This document shows, in pieces, positions 23,752 to 32,268 of a stretch of 35,210 nt of DNA (positions are counted from its first letter, which is position 1; every line of letters starts with the position of its first letter). A program made the translations under genes and the position numbers. The DNA comes from a virus. The stretch is from positions 1-35,210 of the IMG/VR virus record IMGVR_UViG_3300001848_000543; one strand, written 5' to 3'. The notes under the pieces are model-generated. The model was given only the letters and a program-made list of their open reading frames with translations, did no database searches and was not told the DNA's origin.

Positions 23752-26015
23752 GAATATTCATTCCTCAACTTCCTGAGGTAGAAAACATTGAAGATTTGAG
23801 GCGTTCTGTCTATGAGGGTTTCAAGAAGATCGTGGATCAGCTTCAGGGTGTCTCGGATTCTGTTCCAGCAAAAGCCACAACTACTACAGTAGCAACCAAA
23901 AAAGGCATAACTACCAGCTCACTTAGTGGCGGTGTCGGTGTGACCGGCGCATCCACCATTAACAACGCCACACTAGGTACTCCTACTTATGTGAACAATG
24001 GTGACGGAACAGTGTCAGTGACGCTGCCGTGGACCGCGCCTGCCGTCCTTGGCGAGTTCATAGGCATCCACGTTTATGTCGAAGATCCAGATCAGAGCAG
24101 CGGTAACAAAGGCACAAACCTGACTGGGTCCACCACATTTGGTGGAAACCCGGACATGAGCGGTACTTGGCAGCCAGCAGACCTTGGCAAGTTCACTGAC
24201 TCACCGGCAGTCTTCAACCTTTCCCAACAAATTAACTCTCGTACCATTCGGATTTATGGGGTCAGCTATAGCACCAGCATTGAGAATGATTTGGTGCGGT
24301 ATGGTGCGACTGGAGCAAGTCCGTCCACCACGCTATTGATTGATCCGGTGGGTGTTGCCAACGGTGAAGAGTATGCCCGCTTAGTTACCAATGTAGGCAA
24401 AATCGATTATGGGTCTGGTGTGACTGGCATTCGGTTTATAAGCGATTATACTGCGGGTCAGCGATGGTCGGAAGGTGTAACTTGGAGTTGGCCTACTGCA
24501 CCACCCTCACCAACCCAAGGACAAATCGACACGGTACGCCTAATTCATAGGTATCAGATGCTGTTTCAGGATGGTAGTGCCATGCCTGATACTTTGTGGG
24601 CAGACGTTGGTCATCCATTCACTAAGAATGAGGATGTGAAGGGTTGGCCGTTGATTCCTTACCACTATAAGTTTACTACTTACTTTGTGAGTGGTTCTGG
24701 TGGTAACTTCAACAGCATTGTGGACGGTGTAACTCCGAGTGTCAGTTATGAGTTTGACTGGCCCTTGTCCGCCAACACTTATGCTTCAAATGTGACTGGT
24801 GCTTCAGCCACAGTGACCACGCCGACTAGCAGTGATGGCACGAACATGAAGCAGATTACTGTTACCTTTACACCACCCACCGAAAATACGTGGGGTGGGG
24901 TAATTTTAAGGGTTTATGACGGCTCAACCTTGATGGTTCAGCCCGTAAAAGGCATTAGCAGTCCTATTTCTATACTTGTTCCAAATCCGTCCAGCAGCAA
25001 AACTTACACTTGGAAGTTAGTCAGTTTTGACGTTAATAACAAGATCAATGCTGAAGACGGAAGCACGCCTCAGGGTAATGTTGCGGTTGGGAGTGCCTCG
25101 GGTACTTTAGACGGTGCAAAGTTAGTGGTTAGTAGCGTAAGTACAGTTAGTCTAGATGCTACTAAGATCATGGTCGGTGGTGGCGGAAGCAAGCCTGGAT
25201 ACTTTGAAGTGTACAATGCGGCTGGCTCTGCTATTGGCTTTATTGGTACACAGTCTGGAAATGATGGAGCTTGGTTTAAGACCATTTCTATTGGCGGCAC
25301 TAGCTACACCAACGGTCTTATCAAGATGGATAGTAGCGGTAATGTGTCGATTGACGTACCCAATGGTACGCAACATTTGGTTATTGCTCAGTCTATTCTT
25401 GATCCTAGTGCTAACCAATTGGGTATCCGTATAGCTAATGGAGCATCGCCTTGTGCCGGTAGTAATACTGCTTGGTATGTTGGAAGCGGTGTTTCTATCT
25501 TTGGTCCTAGACTAGTCACTAATTATAGTGACTACAGGGATTACACCTATGGTGTAATGGCCGTAGACACCAACGGTGGCACGCTTAGGCTGTATGGAAG
25601 TAGCCACACAGGAACATCTACCAACTATATATCATTTACTGGAAGCAACGGCCAAGTTCGTGCTGATGGTGGGTTCTATATTGGAACCGGTTCACTAAAC
25701 TCCGCCACTGCTGTTATTGACTCAAATCAAAATGGCAAATTTTTGTCGTTGTACATTAACGGTGTTCAACGTATTGATTCTTCAGCAAACTCTGGATTCC
25801 TTACAGTGGCTTGGGGTTCAGGAGGCTCTTCCAGTTTAGATTCTAGCGGTAATGTATCGTTGGGGTCTGGGAAAGTGCTAAAAGTGAATAGTATACAAGT
25901 AGTGGGAGCACAGCAGGCAGACATCGGTGCTCCAAGTTTTGCAACTCTTTCTGACGCTGAAACTTATTGTGGTCAGCTAAGAACTGTTTTAAGAAACCAT
26001 GGCCTAATGGCATAG
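23748..26015 (+). CDS. Distal tail or fibre protein
   Basis: The product has 755 residues. A helical N terminus (IEDLRRSVYEGFKKIVDQLQGVSDSV) could trimerise or bind the tail. It is followed by beta domains with an Ig-like or Fn3-like appearance (FTPPTENTWGGVILRVYDG) and fibre-type segments containing MDSSGNVSI, RIDSSANSG and LDSSGNVSLGSG. A C-terminal DAETYCGQLRTVLRNHGLMA helix closes it. The gene overlaps the nozzle gene by ATGA. It is most likely a tail spike or fibre projecting from the nozzle. Two small adjacent hairpins lie at 25513-25534 and 25540-25558. Confidence 0.75.
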   Translation: MRIFIPQLPEVENIEDLRRSVYEGFKKIVDQLQGVSDSVPAKATTTTVATKKGITTSSLSGGVGVTGASTINNATLGTPTYVNNGDGTVSVTLPWTAPAVLGEFIGIHVYVEDPDQSSGNKGTNLTGSTTFGGNPDMSGTWQPADLGKFTDSPAVFNLSQQINSRTIRIYGVSYSTSIENDLVRYGATGASPSTTLLIDPVGVANGEEYARLVTNVGKIDYGSGVTGIRFISDYTAGQRWSEGVTWSWPTAPPSPTQGQIDTVRLIHRYQMLFQDGSAMPDTLWADVGHPFTKNEDVKGWPLIPYHYKFTTYFVSGSGGNFNSIVDGVTPSVSYEFDWPLSANTYASNVTGASATVTTPTSSDGTNMKQITVTFTPPTENTWGGVILRVYDGSTLMVQPVKGISSPISILVPNPSSSKTYTWKLVSFDVNNKINAEDGSTPQGNVAVGSASGTLDGAKLVVSSVSTVSLDATKIMVGGGGSKPGYFEVYNAAGSAIGFIGTQSGNDGAWFKTISIGGTSYTNGLIKMDSSGNVSIDVPNGTQHLVIAQSILDPSANQLGIRIANGASPCAGSNTAWYVGSGVSIFGPRLVTNYSDYRDYTYGVMAVDTNGGTLRLYGSSHTGTSTNYISFTGSNGQVRADGGFYIGTGSLNSATAVIDSNQNGKFLSLYINGVQRIDSSANSGFLTVAWGSGGSSSLDSSGNVSLGSGKVLKVNSIQVVGAQQADIGAPSFATLSDAETYCGQLRTVLRNHGLMA

Positions 26016-26024
26016 AAGGAGAGT

Positions 26025-26246
26025 ATGGAAATTAAGATTACGGATAAAGAGAAAGAGCGGTTTGTGCAGATGCAGATGCGGGCACAGCAGCTTCAAGGTG
26101 AGTTGGACCGGATCAAAGAAACGATCCAGGTTGTGTCCACCACGATTATTGAGAGGTCCGGCCATGAGGTTGGGGCTGGATGGGAGTTGGATCTGGCTAC
26201 CAGTCAGTTCAGGAAGGTAAGCGATGGCGTGGAACACACGAATTAA
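26025..26246 (+). CDS. Small coiled-coil protein, function unknown
   Basis: The product has 73 residues with a strong GAAGGAG ribosome-binding site. Residues 5-45 are a charged helix suited to a coiled coil (DKEKERFVQMQMRAQQLQGELDRIKETIQVVS). It lies between fibre genes and overlaps the next by 23 nt. It may be a small tail chaperone or linker; there is no diagnostic motif. Confidence 0.65.
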   Translation: MEIKITDKEKERFVQMQMRAQQLQGELDRIKETIQVVSTTIIERSGHEVGAGWELDLATSQFRKVSDGVEHTN

Positions 26247-26574
26247 CTATACAGGGACAGACACAATTGGCACTGGTTTTGCCAACGGCATCGGTAATGA
26301 TTTGCGGACTTGGGGTAGTAATGTCAATGCCGGTGGCTACAACCTGAGTAATTTGGGTACGGTGGTGACGTCTGGCCCAGTTGATGTGACCAGTCCGGTC
26401 ATTGCCAGACCGACCACAACACCTGGAACGCCGGGTGTTTCGAGTGAAGGCAAAATGTATGTGAAGGGTGGCAAACTGATTGTCCAGTACAACGATGCCG
26501 GTACTGTACGGTACAAGTACCTGGATTTGACCGGTACTGGTGTCACTTGGGTTGCCACAACGGTTGCTCCATGA
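26224..26574 (+). CDS. Small tail fibre hinge-type protein
   Basis: The product has 116 residues. DLRTWGSNVNAGGYNLSNLGTV (about 28-49) is the short beta-turn motif found at hinges and shafts of phage fibres. The rest (EGKMYVKGGKLIVQYNDAGTVRYKYLDL) is a beta hairpin domain that often precedes fibre tips. It probably belongs to the same fibre complex as the 755-residue protein. It ends in an ATGA overlap. Confidence 0.7.
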   Translation: MAWNTRINYTGTDTIGTGFANGIGNDLRTWGSNVNAGGYNLSNLGTVVTSGPVDVTSPVIARPTTTPGTPGVSSEGKMYVKGGKLIVQYNDAGTVRYKYLDLTGTGVTWVATTVAP

Positions 26575-26906
26575 CAATTATTTATAGTTGGTTGATTGAC
26601 ACAATGGTTGTGTATCCGACAAGCGAAGGCTTGTCGGATGTGGTCATTCAGGTGAATTGTGAGCGGCGGGGTAATTATGAGGACTATACGGCGTTTGTGG
26701 GTTGTTCGGTTAGCCTTCCGCCACCCAAGCCTAATGACTTTATTCCCTACCAGCAGTTGACCCAGGCGGAAGTCGATGAATGGCTAAATACATATGTAGA
26801 TCCAGAGATTGTGGCAGGGTATGACAACCAGATTCAGACCTCGATTGAGAACCAAATCAACCCACCCATTCAGGTGCTACCTGTGCCTTGGCCTAACAAC
26901 GGGTAA
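26571..26906 (+). CDS. DUF7936-like phage protein
   Basis: The product has 111 residues from the ATG at 26571. IIYSWLIDTMVVYPTSEGLSDVVIQV, then NDFIPYQQLTQAEVDEWL and a closing Pro-rich LPVPWP match a family of about 110-residue proteins I know from aquatic phages (DUF7936). The biochemical role is unknown; such genes usually sit near fibre and tail genes. A perfect 11-bp stem-loop with a 4-nt loop lies inside it (26614-26639). Confidence 0.72.
   Translation: MTIIYSWLIDTMVVYPTSEGLSDVVIQVNCERRGNYEDYTAFVGCSVSLPPPKPNDFIPYQQLTQAEVDEWLNTYVDPEIVAGYDNQIQTSIENQINPPIQVLPVPWPNNG
26614..26639. repeat. Perfect 11-bp inverted repeat, 4-nt loop
   Basis: ATCCGACAAGC (26614-26624), loop GAAG, exact reverse complement at 26629-26639, inside the DUF7936-like gene. 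Confidence 0.85.
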
Positions 26907-26917
26907 TGTGGAGCAAA

Positions 26918-26926
26918 TGGTATAAT
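26918..26926 (+). promoter_or_regulatory. Extended -10-like sequence overlapping the acetyltransferase start
   Basis: TGGTATAAT is an exact extended -10, but it overlaps the ATG at 26925, so a transcript from it would start inside the gene and lack the start codon. GGAG at 26910-26913 gives the gene an ordinary, if distant, ribosome-binding site. It may be chance, or the true start may be later. Confidence 0.3.
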
Positions 26927-27470
26927 GATTCAAGTTATTGAAGGTAAGGATGTTGACGTTATTGAGCCATTTCCGGTAGGACAGCTTGACCATGTGGTTC
27001 GGTGGATGCACAACTTTAAGTCGCTTGTGCTGGACGACATGCCGGATGAAGAGATGTTAATGTTCCTGGGGGAACAGGTCAAGCGGATGCGGACGTGGGG
27101 GATCATCGATAAAGCGAACCTCACGAAGTCGAAGGTGGTGGAAGTTCCGATTGTGGGAATCATCTTTTTTGAGAAGATCAACCCGTACAACGGATACTTT
27201 CATGTGGCAAGCAACCGGAAGGCTTGGGGCGAAAAGCTGGCGAAACCAGGGATGGTGGAACAGGCTGGCCGGTTGGTGATTGATGAGATTTTTAAGACGG
27301 ATCAAGATTTGATGCGGGTGAGTGCAGCGATGGTATCCACGAATCTGGCTGCGGTCAATTTGGCAAAGCGGCTTGGGTTTGTGAAAGACGGGTACTTTGC
27401 GAGGGCTGCCATGCAGAGCGGGAAACCTAAGGATGTTATGCATTTTGGCATCCTAAGACCAGGAGAATAG
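26925..27470 (+). CDS. GNAT-family acetyltransferase
   Basis: The product has 181 residues. A central beta strand (VVEVPIVGIIFFEKINPYNGYFHVAS) is followed by an acetyl-CoA-binding helix region and the typical GNAT end: VSTNLAAVNLAKRLGFVKDGYFARAA, where the N-x-x-A...A-x-x-LGF pattern is that of RimJ/RimL-like enzymes. It could acetylate a protein N terminus or a small molecule, perhaps a host target. It lies alone between tail and ejection genes, a typical moron position. Confidence 0.78.
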   Translation: MIQVIEGKDVDVIEPFPVGQLDHVVRWMHNFKSLVLDDMPDEEMLMFLGEQVKRMRTWGIIDKANLTKSKVVEVPIVGIIFFEKINPYNGYFHVASNRKAWGEKLAKPGMVEQAGRLVIDEIFKTDQDLMRVSAAMVSTNLAAVNLAKRLGFVKDGYFARAAMQSGKPKDVMHFGILRPGE

Positions 27471-27472
27471 TT

Positions 27473-28042
27473 ATGGGATTTGGCTCAAAGACAGTTACCA
27501 AAGGATCATCCACCAGTCAGCAGACTGAAGATCCAAACCTCACAGCGTATCGAATGAGCCTGATACCTCAGTATCAGGCTCTTGTCAAACAAGCACAGCA
27601 GCCGATGTACGGTGCTGCCGAACAGGCAAACTATTTTAATCAGGCCAATGCTGGGGCTCAAGCTGCTTCACGTCAACTTGCCAGTCAATTGGCAAGCCGT
27701 GGTGTGCTAGGTAGCGGAGGTTATGCGGCAGGCCTTGGTGATATTCTTGAGAAATCTATGGGTCAGAAGCAGCAGTTCGCTATGGATATTCCTCGCCTGA
27801 ATCGCCAACAGACCATGCAAGACACGCTGAATGCCCTTCAAGCGTCTAGCGCGTTTGCCGGTCCACAGCTTCGTGGCAGTTCCGGCACAAGTGAACAAAC
27901 CCAAACCACTACACCTGGACTTGGCAGTGTGCTTGGTAGCTTTGCCGGTGCTGCCCTTGGTGGTGCATTCCCTGGTCTTGGTTCAATTCCTGGTATGAGT
28001 AAGATCTTCAACCCGTTTGGTTTTGGGCAGCACCAACCGTAA
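27473..28042 (+). CDS. Putative internal virion protein, small
   Basis: The product has 189 residues, with Gln/Ala/Ser-rich helices (QYQALVKQAQQPMYGAAEQANYF, SRQLASQLASRGV) and a C-terminal Gly/Ala hydrophobic segment (GLGSVLGSFAGAALGGAFPGLG) that could enter a membrane. This fits the small ejection proteins of podoviruses, which form part of the channel across the cell envelope. Two larger candidate ejection proteins follow. A perfect 11-bp stem-loop lies at 27556-27581. Confidence 0.65.
   Translation: MGFGSKTVTKGSSTSQQTEDPNLTAYRMSLIPQYQALVKQAQQPMYGAAEQANYFNQANAGAQAASRQLASQLASRGVLGSGGYAAGLGDILEKSMGQKQQFAMDIPRLNRQQTMQDTLNALQASSAFAGPQLRGSSGTSEQTQTTTPGLGSVLGSFAGAALGGAFPGLGSIPGMSKIFNPFGFGQHQP
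27556..27581. repeat. Perfect 11-bp inverted repeat, 4-nt loop
   Basis: GAGCCTGATAC (27556-27566), loop CTCA, exact reverse complement at 27571-27581, inside the small ejection-type gene. Confidence 0.85.
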
Positions 28043-28092
28043 ACCCAGTGCCGATTGGTAAGTTTTAATTACTTCGGATAGGGGGGTAGAGT
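28043..28092 (+). other. Intergenic gap before the 28093 gene
   Basis: A 50-nt gap, one of the few in the window. It contains a T/A-rich stretch (GTTTTAATTACTT) and a GGGGGG ribosome-binding site before the ATG. No clear extended -10, -35 or hairpin is seen. Confidence 0.5.
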
Positions 28093-29496
28093 ATGGGCGG
28101 ATTTGGAGCTAGTTTTTTAGATAGTTACATGAAGGCGTTCCAGACTGGAATGGAGCGCAAACGCATGGAAACTGAGCAGCAACAGTTCAAACAAGACCTT
28201 GCAGAACGTCAACGGCAGAATATGGCAGAAGAGTCTTTCCGTCAAAGTCAACTTGGACTTCAACAGCAACAATTTGGTTTAGCTCAATCTCAATTCAAGG
28301 CGGCAGAGGAAGCTCAAAAGGAAGCTCGTCGTCTTAATCAGATAAAGGAAAATGTACAGTTTCTGAAAGAAGGAGGCACAATACTTCGTGCTTTTGGAGC
28401 ACCTCAAACTGCTGTTATGAGTGGAGCTGCACCAGTTAGACAGCAAATGATGGATGCTGGTCTTCTGGGACCACCAGAACTTCAAGGTGTTGATTTAGGT
28501 GAAATGGCTATTCCTGGATCACCGGGTTATCGCTTGTCTGTACAAAAACCTGAAGATCTTGTTCGTGAACAGCGTCAGAAATTTATGCAACCTGCTGGCG
28601 CGGAAATGCCTGTGTATACATCTGTTCCTGGCGAACTTCTTGGACTTGCTAAAGATCAGGAAGCTTTCCTTCCGACAAAGTATGGTGAGGAATATCAAAA
28701 GAAACTTGCTGAAAGAGCAAAATTAAAAACGATGACCCCGGAGCAGCGAAATGAAATAACTTCGGCTTTTGAGGGTTCACCTTTCGTACAACTTCTTATT
28801 CCAAAGGTTGGTGACCAATATGATCCAGAAAAACTCGAAAAAAATATTTTTGATCTTCAAAAAACAGTAACACCTCGTACTGATGAGGAAAAGGCTTATG
28901 ATGTACTTGTCAAGGATTTAGAGGCTAAAGGAGTAAAGAATGCTAAGTTTGAAGCATGGCGTCAAATGCAACAAGCAAAAACTGCTGGAAGTAAAGCAGA
29001 CTACGGGACTAATTTTGTAACACCTGAGGGTACTGTCGTCAGAGTTCTTCCTGGTGAAAAAATTCCAGAAGGAGGTAAGACTGTTTCCCAATTAGGTAAA
29101 ACAGATAAGGATCAAGATGAGGTTAACCGTCTATTATCCGCTCAAGATTTTGCTAGCTCTTATATATCCGGCAAAGAATTTACTGGTCCATCAGACGAAG
29201 CCCTTATGGAAGCATATTTTGAGGCAGTAAAACCCTCTAGGGGCTTTAGGCAAAACCAAACACAATTAAAATTGACCCAAAATTTAGGCAGTTGGGCAGA
29301 CAAGGCAAAAAGATTTGCCATGAATGCTCGCTATGGTGTTTTGTTTAGTCCAAACACAAGACAAGATATAGTTAATGCAATGAATGATGCTATTAAATCA
29401 AAATTAAAGTATCTTCAGCAACCTGAAAGTTCTGGTGAGGAAGACGCTGTTTCTGCATTACGCAGTCACAAGTCAGCTAAAGAAGGGCCAAAGTAA
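28093..29496 (+). CDS. Putative internal virion (ejection) protein, coiled coil
   Basis: The product has 467 residues. Residues about 20-90 are a long Gln/Arg/Glu-rich coiled coil. The remainder is mixed helix and loop, with no enzyme motif. Size, helical content and place between a small ejection-type protein and a larger one fit the internal proteins carried in the podovirus head. Codons are clearly more A/T-rich than in the capsid genes, as also in the next gene, which suggests joint transfer or a different host history. The function is inferred from context. Confidence 0.62.
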   Translation: MGGFGASFLDSYMKAFQTGMERKRMETEQQQFKQDLAERQRQNMAEESFRQSQLGLQQQQFGLAQSQFKAAEEAQKEARRLNQIKENVQFLKEGGTILRAFGAPQTAVMSGAAPVRQQMMDAGLLGPPELQGVDLGEMAIPGSPGYRLSVQKPEDLVREQRQKFMQPAGAEMPVYTSVPGELLGLAKDQEAFLPTKYGEEYQKKLAERAKLKTMTPEQRNEITSAFEGSPFVQLLIPKVGDQYDPEKLEKNIFDLQKTVTPRTDEEKAYDVLVKDLEAKGVKNAKFEAWRQMQQAKTAGSKADYGTNFVTPEGTVVRVLPGEKIPEGGKTVSQLGKTDKDQDEVNRLLSAQDFASSYISGKEFTGPSDEALMEAYFEAVKPSRGFRQNQTQLKLTQNLGSWADKAKRFAMNARYGVLFSPNTRQDIVNAMNDAIKSKLKYLQQPESSGEEDAVSALRSHKSAKEGPK

Positions 29497-29498
29497 CT

Positions 29499-31394
29499 AT
29501 GCCTCTTTCTCAAAAACATGTGCATACCCTATTGGGCGGTCAATGGGCTAATCTTACTGATAGTGATAAAGCTGATCTTGCTGATGCACTACGGGAAGAC
29601 CCAGGTTTGATTGGAAATGTAAAAGGTTATTCTCCTGAGCAAAAAGCTAGGCTTTCATCCCTTTTAGTACCTCAACCTAAAGTTTCTACACCACAACTTA
29701 AAAAGGTTAGTTTACTTGAGGGAACTCCTGTCGATGATACGCGCAGGGATTTATCTACTTACAATTATGCCCTAGATCCATTTAATTTAGGTAGTTCATT
29801 TGAAAAAGCTTCTAGATCCCTTGTAGATCTCCCAGCACAATGGCAAGCTGCCGCTGAAAGTGCAAAAGTCAAGGGAACTACACCGGCTGACATAAAGACT
29901 GTAGCTGCAATTAAAATGGTTGAAGATGTTGCAGAACCATATTTGAAAGCTGCTGGTGTTATAGGATTGGGTAGAGCATTAGCTGGAGATTGGAAGTCAA
30001 CATTGAAATCATTACCGGGTGCTGCTATTTTAGGTGGCGTTGGTAGTGAAATCGGTAGTGAACTTGGTGGTATGACAAGTATGCCTGAAACAGGTAAAGA
30101 GCTTGGTAGTATAATTGGCGGCTTAGGTGGTGCCACTCTTGGGGCGGAGTCACCTAAACTTGGGAAACCCAAACCTGTTGAAGAATTGATTAACGCCCTA
30201 CGTCCAAACATAGAAACTGAACGTACATTACATCCCGACAATCGACCCCTTGCTGAAAATGCAATGGCTCATATTAAGGAAGCTTGGGGTAAGGAAATCA
30301 CTAACCCTAATGATGTTGTTAAGGCCTCTAAGCATACACAAGATCTTATAAAGGGAAATATCGATACCCTTATAAAACATTATGATGACGTTGATGTCAG
30401 GAATACAGGTGAGCCAACTAGCTTTTCCTTGGATTCTATACCTCAGAAAGTACTAAGTAAGGTTAGCCCTGATCTTAAAAAGTTTCACCCAGAGGAAATT
30501 AGTCAACTTTACAATGAACTAGTCGATAAGTATACAGGAAAAAACCTTACACGATCTGAACTTGCTGATAGAAATAGTACTCTCAATGCTGAAGTAAGTA
30601 GATTCTTTGATGCTAAGACTGGTGATAGGATAACAAAATTTAATAGTGGCTCGGATCTAGCCCTTAAAAAGTTAGAGCGTGATGCCATCAATGAATTATT
30701 TTACGATTCAGTTGGTGGTAAGGGTAGTCCTGTTGGGCAGTTAAATACGTTACGTCAGGGTGTAATTGATATTGGTAATGCTGCCGAACGTAGAGTGGGA
30801 GAGCCTACCCTACAACAAGCCACAACTCCAGTTGGTAAGATTGGTGACTTTTTAAAGGGCTTTATTCCCCTTACAAAAACTACAGCGGGAGTTACAGAGC
30901 TTGGATCCCCCATGGAAGCTGTTAGGGGGAAGACAGCTTCAAAAACCAGAAGTGCGTTTTCCGCTGTCGGTAAACCAGCATATGTGGATGTAGGCCCTAT
31001 GAATTTGCCGCCACCCATACCGGGACAAGGCCGCCTTGCTGCTGGAGGATCACCTACCCCACCGATTGCCGGTAGACCTCAGCCTCAACTTGGTGGTTTA
31101 ACCCTAACGCCAACTCAACTTGAAAATCTGAATGCGTTTTTACGTTCAGGTGGAACATCAGAATACTATACCCCAACTCAGTTGGAAAATTTACGTCGTT
31201 CAGTCGAAATAGGTGAAACCCCAAGAGAGCCTCGTATGGCTGATGTACTTCGAGCTTGGCAAGAGTGGTATTTAAATCCGAATATACATACTTCCGTACC
31301 GGGTAGTCAAGCCGAACAAATGAAGGCTGCACAAAACCCAAATGTTTCATTATTGGATGTGCTTAGAAATAATAGATGGTGGGGACCACGCTAA
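29499..31394 (+). CDS. Putative large internal virion (ejection) protein
   Basis: The product has 631 residues. Residues about 170-216 are a glycine-zipper-like hydrophobic region (GAAILGGVGSEIGSELGG..., IIGGLGGATLGAE), as found in channel-forming ejection proteins. Helical segments follow, then a Pro-rich stretch and a C-terminal duplicated TPTQLENL/YTPTQLENLRR motif (about 546-575). No lytic transglycosylase residues are seen. It is probably ejected with DNA into the host. A/T-rich codons match the gene upstream. It ends in TAATG with the phosphatase. Confidence 0.62.
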   Translation: MPLSQKHVHTLLGGQWANLTDSDKADLADALREDPGLIGNVKGYSPEQKARLSSLLVPQPKVSTPQLKKVSLLEGTPVDDTRRDLSTYNYALDPFNLGSSFEKASRSLVDLPAQWQAAAESAKVKGTTPADIKTVAAIKMVEDVAEPYLKAAGVIGLGRALAGDWKSTLKSLPGAAILGGVGSEIGSELGGMTSMPETGKELGSIIGGLGGATLGAESPKLGKPKPVEELINALRPNIETERTLHPDNRPLAENAMAHIKEAWGKEITNPNDVVKASKHTQDLIKGNIDTLIKHYDDVDVRNTGEPTSFSLDSIPQKVLSKVSPDLKKFHPEEISQLYNELVDKYTGKNLTRSELADRNSTLNAEVSRFFDAKTGDRITKFNSGSDLALKKLERDAINELFYDSVGGKGSPVGQLNTLRQGVIDIGNAAERRVGEPTLQQATTPVGKIGDFLKGFIPLTKTTAGVTELGSPMEAVRGKTASKTRSAFSAVGKPAYVDVGPMNLPPPIPGQGRLAAGGSPTPPIAGRPQPQLGGLTLTPTQLENLNAFLRSGGTSEYYTPTQLENLRRSVEIGETPREPRMADVLRAWQEWYLNPNIHTSVPGSQAEQMKAAQNPNVSLLDVLRNNRWWGPR

Positions 31395-32029
31395 TGGCAG
31401 ATAGAATTAGGGGTACGAGTAATATTCCGTTGTCGGCACTGGGGCGAAAGCAGGTGGCTGACTTGGCTTTGGCACTCAAGGGTCAGGTCAATAAGATTCA
31501 CAGCAGTGACTTGGATCGGGCTGTGGCGACTGCGGCTGCCATTCGGCAGACCAACCCTGATGCTTTTGTCGTGAATATTACCCATAAGCTGCATCCTTGG
31601 CGGATGGGTGAGCATGAAGGAAAGTTAACGGAAGAAATGCTGCCGATCATGCTGGACCGAATTGCCAAAAACCCTGACCAAGTCATGGAAGGCATTAGCC
31701 CCCAGAGTGGATCGAGGGGTGAGAGCTTTAATCAGTACAAGAATCGGTTGCTTGGCTACATTCGAGATGAGGTGCTGAGGAATGCCAATCCGAAAGAAGT
31801 GACGGTAGTGACGACACACTACAGGCCGATTCGGACGTTGGAATCGTGGTTGAAGGCCGGTAGCCCGCATGACTTGAGCATTGATACGAATGAGATGTTA
31901 CAGAAGGGTGATAGTGAACCGAGTGACCTGTTCTATCTCCATCCTGACGGGAAGCTGGTTAAGGTCAATGACGCGAAGGATGCTGGAGTCTATTTCGCAA
32001 GGCACGGTGCCACGGAGTGGAATGGATGA
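31394..32029 (+). CDS. Histidine phosphatase with circularly permuted domain order
   Basis: The product has 211 residues. In ordinary histidine phosphatases the catalytic RHG comes first, followed by RG...PLS..G, SSDL.RA and a late His. Here the protein starts at the part that normally follows RHG (DRIRGTSNIPLSALGRKQ), continues through SSDLDRA (R42), GEHEG (E73-G76) and TTHYR (H142), and ends with VYFARHGATEWNG, RHG at 203-205. All catalytic residues are present, in permuted order within one frame. It would dephosphorylate a small molecule or protein through a phospho-histidine. The start ATG overlaps the upstream stop. Its role in infection is unknown. Confidence 0.85.
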   Translation: MADRIRGTSNIPLSALGRKQVADLALALKGQVNKIHSSDLDRAVATAAAIRQTNPDAFVVNITHKLHPWRMGEHEGKLTEEMLPIMLDRIAKNPDQVMEGISPQSGSRGESFNQYKNRLLGYIRDEVLRNANPKEVTVVTTHYRPIRTLESWLKAGSPHDLSIDTNEMLQKGDSEPSDLFYLHPDGKLVKVNDAKDAGVYFARHGATEWNG

Positions 32030-32268
32030 ACGAAACTCTAAAGTGGAGTATTGGTCTGTGCATTAGCATAGTGATTGCAGGCGCAACACTTTACGCGCAC
32101 TGGATCAATGACTCTGTAGAGACAGGTCAAAAGGTAGCCAATGATCTGGTGCGAATTCAGCACGACACCCAGCAGAACCTGGATATCCTCAATGCAAAAG
32201 TGGATCTTATACTCCAGCTAAACAAGATTAACTATAATGGACCTAAGTATAGGTCCATAGAAAAGTAG
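32026..32268 (+). CDS. Small membrane protein with coiled coil (lysis candidate)
   Basis: The product has 80 residues from the ATG at 32026, which overlaps the upstream stop and has GGAG 8 nt before it. One transmembrane helix lies near residues 7-25 (WSIGLCISIVIAGATLYA), followed by a charged, coiled-coil-like stretch (VANDLVRIQHDTQQNLDILNAKVDLIL). This plan fits a pinholin, holin-like or inner-membrane spanin protein, and it is the last gene of the late operon. No holin or spanin family can be named. It converges with, and overlaps by 26 nt, the minus-strand gene at 32243. Confidence 0.6.
   Translation: MNETLKWSIGLCISIVIAGATLYAHWINDSVETGQKVANDLVRIQHDTQQNLDILNAKVDLILQLNKINYNGPKYRSIEK

Noticed and set aside
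32233-32258. TATAAT followed by an 8-bp hairpin at the end of the late block
   Set aside because: No TG extension or -35 box, and no plus-strand gene follows; the stem is short and has no U tract.
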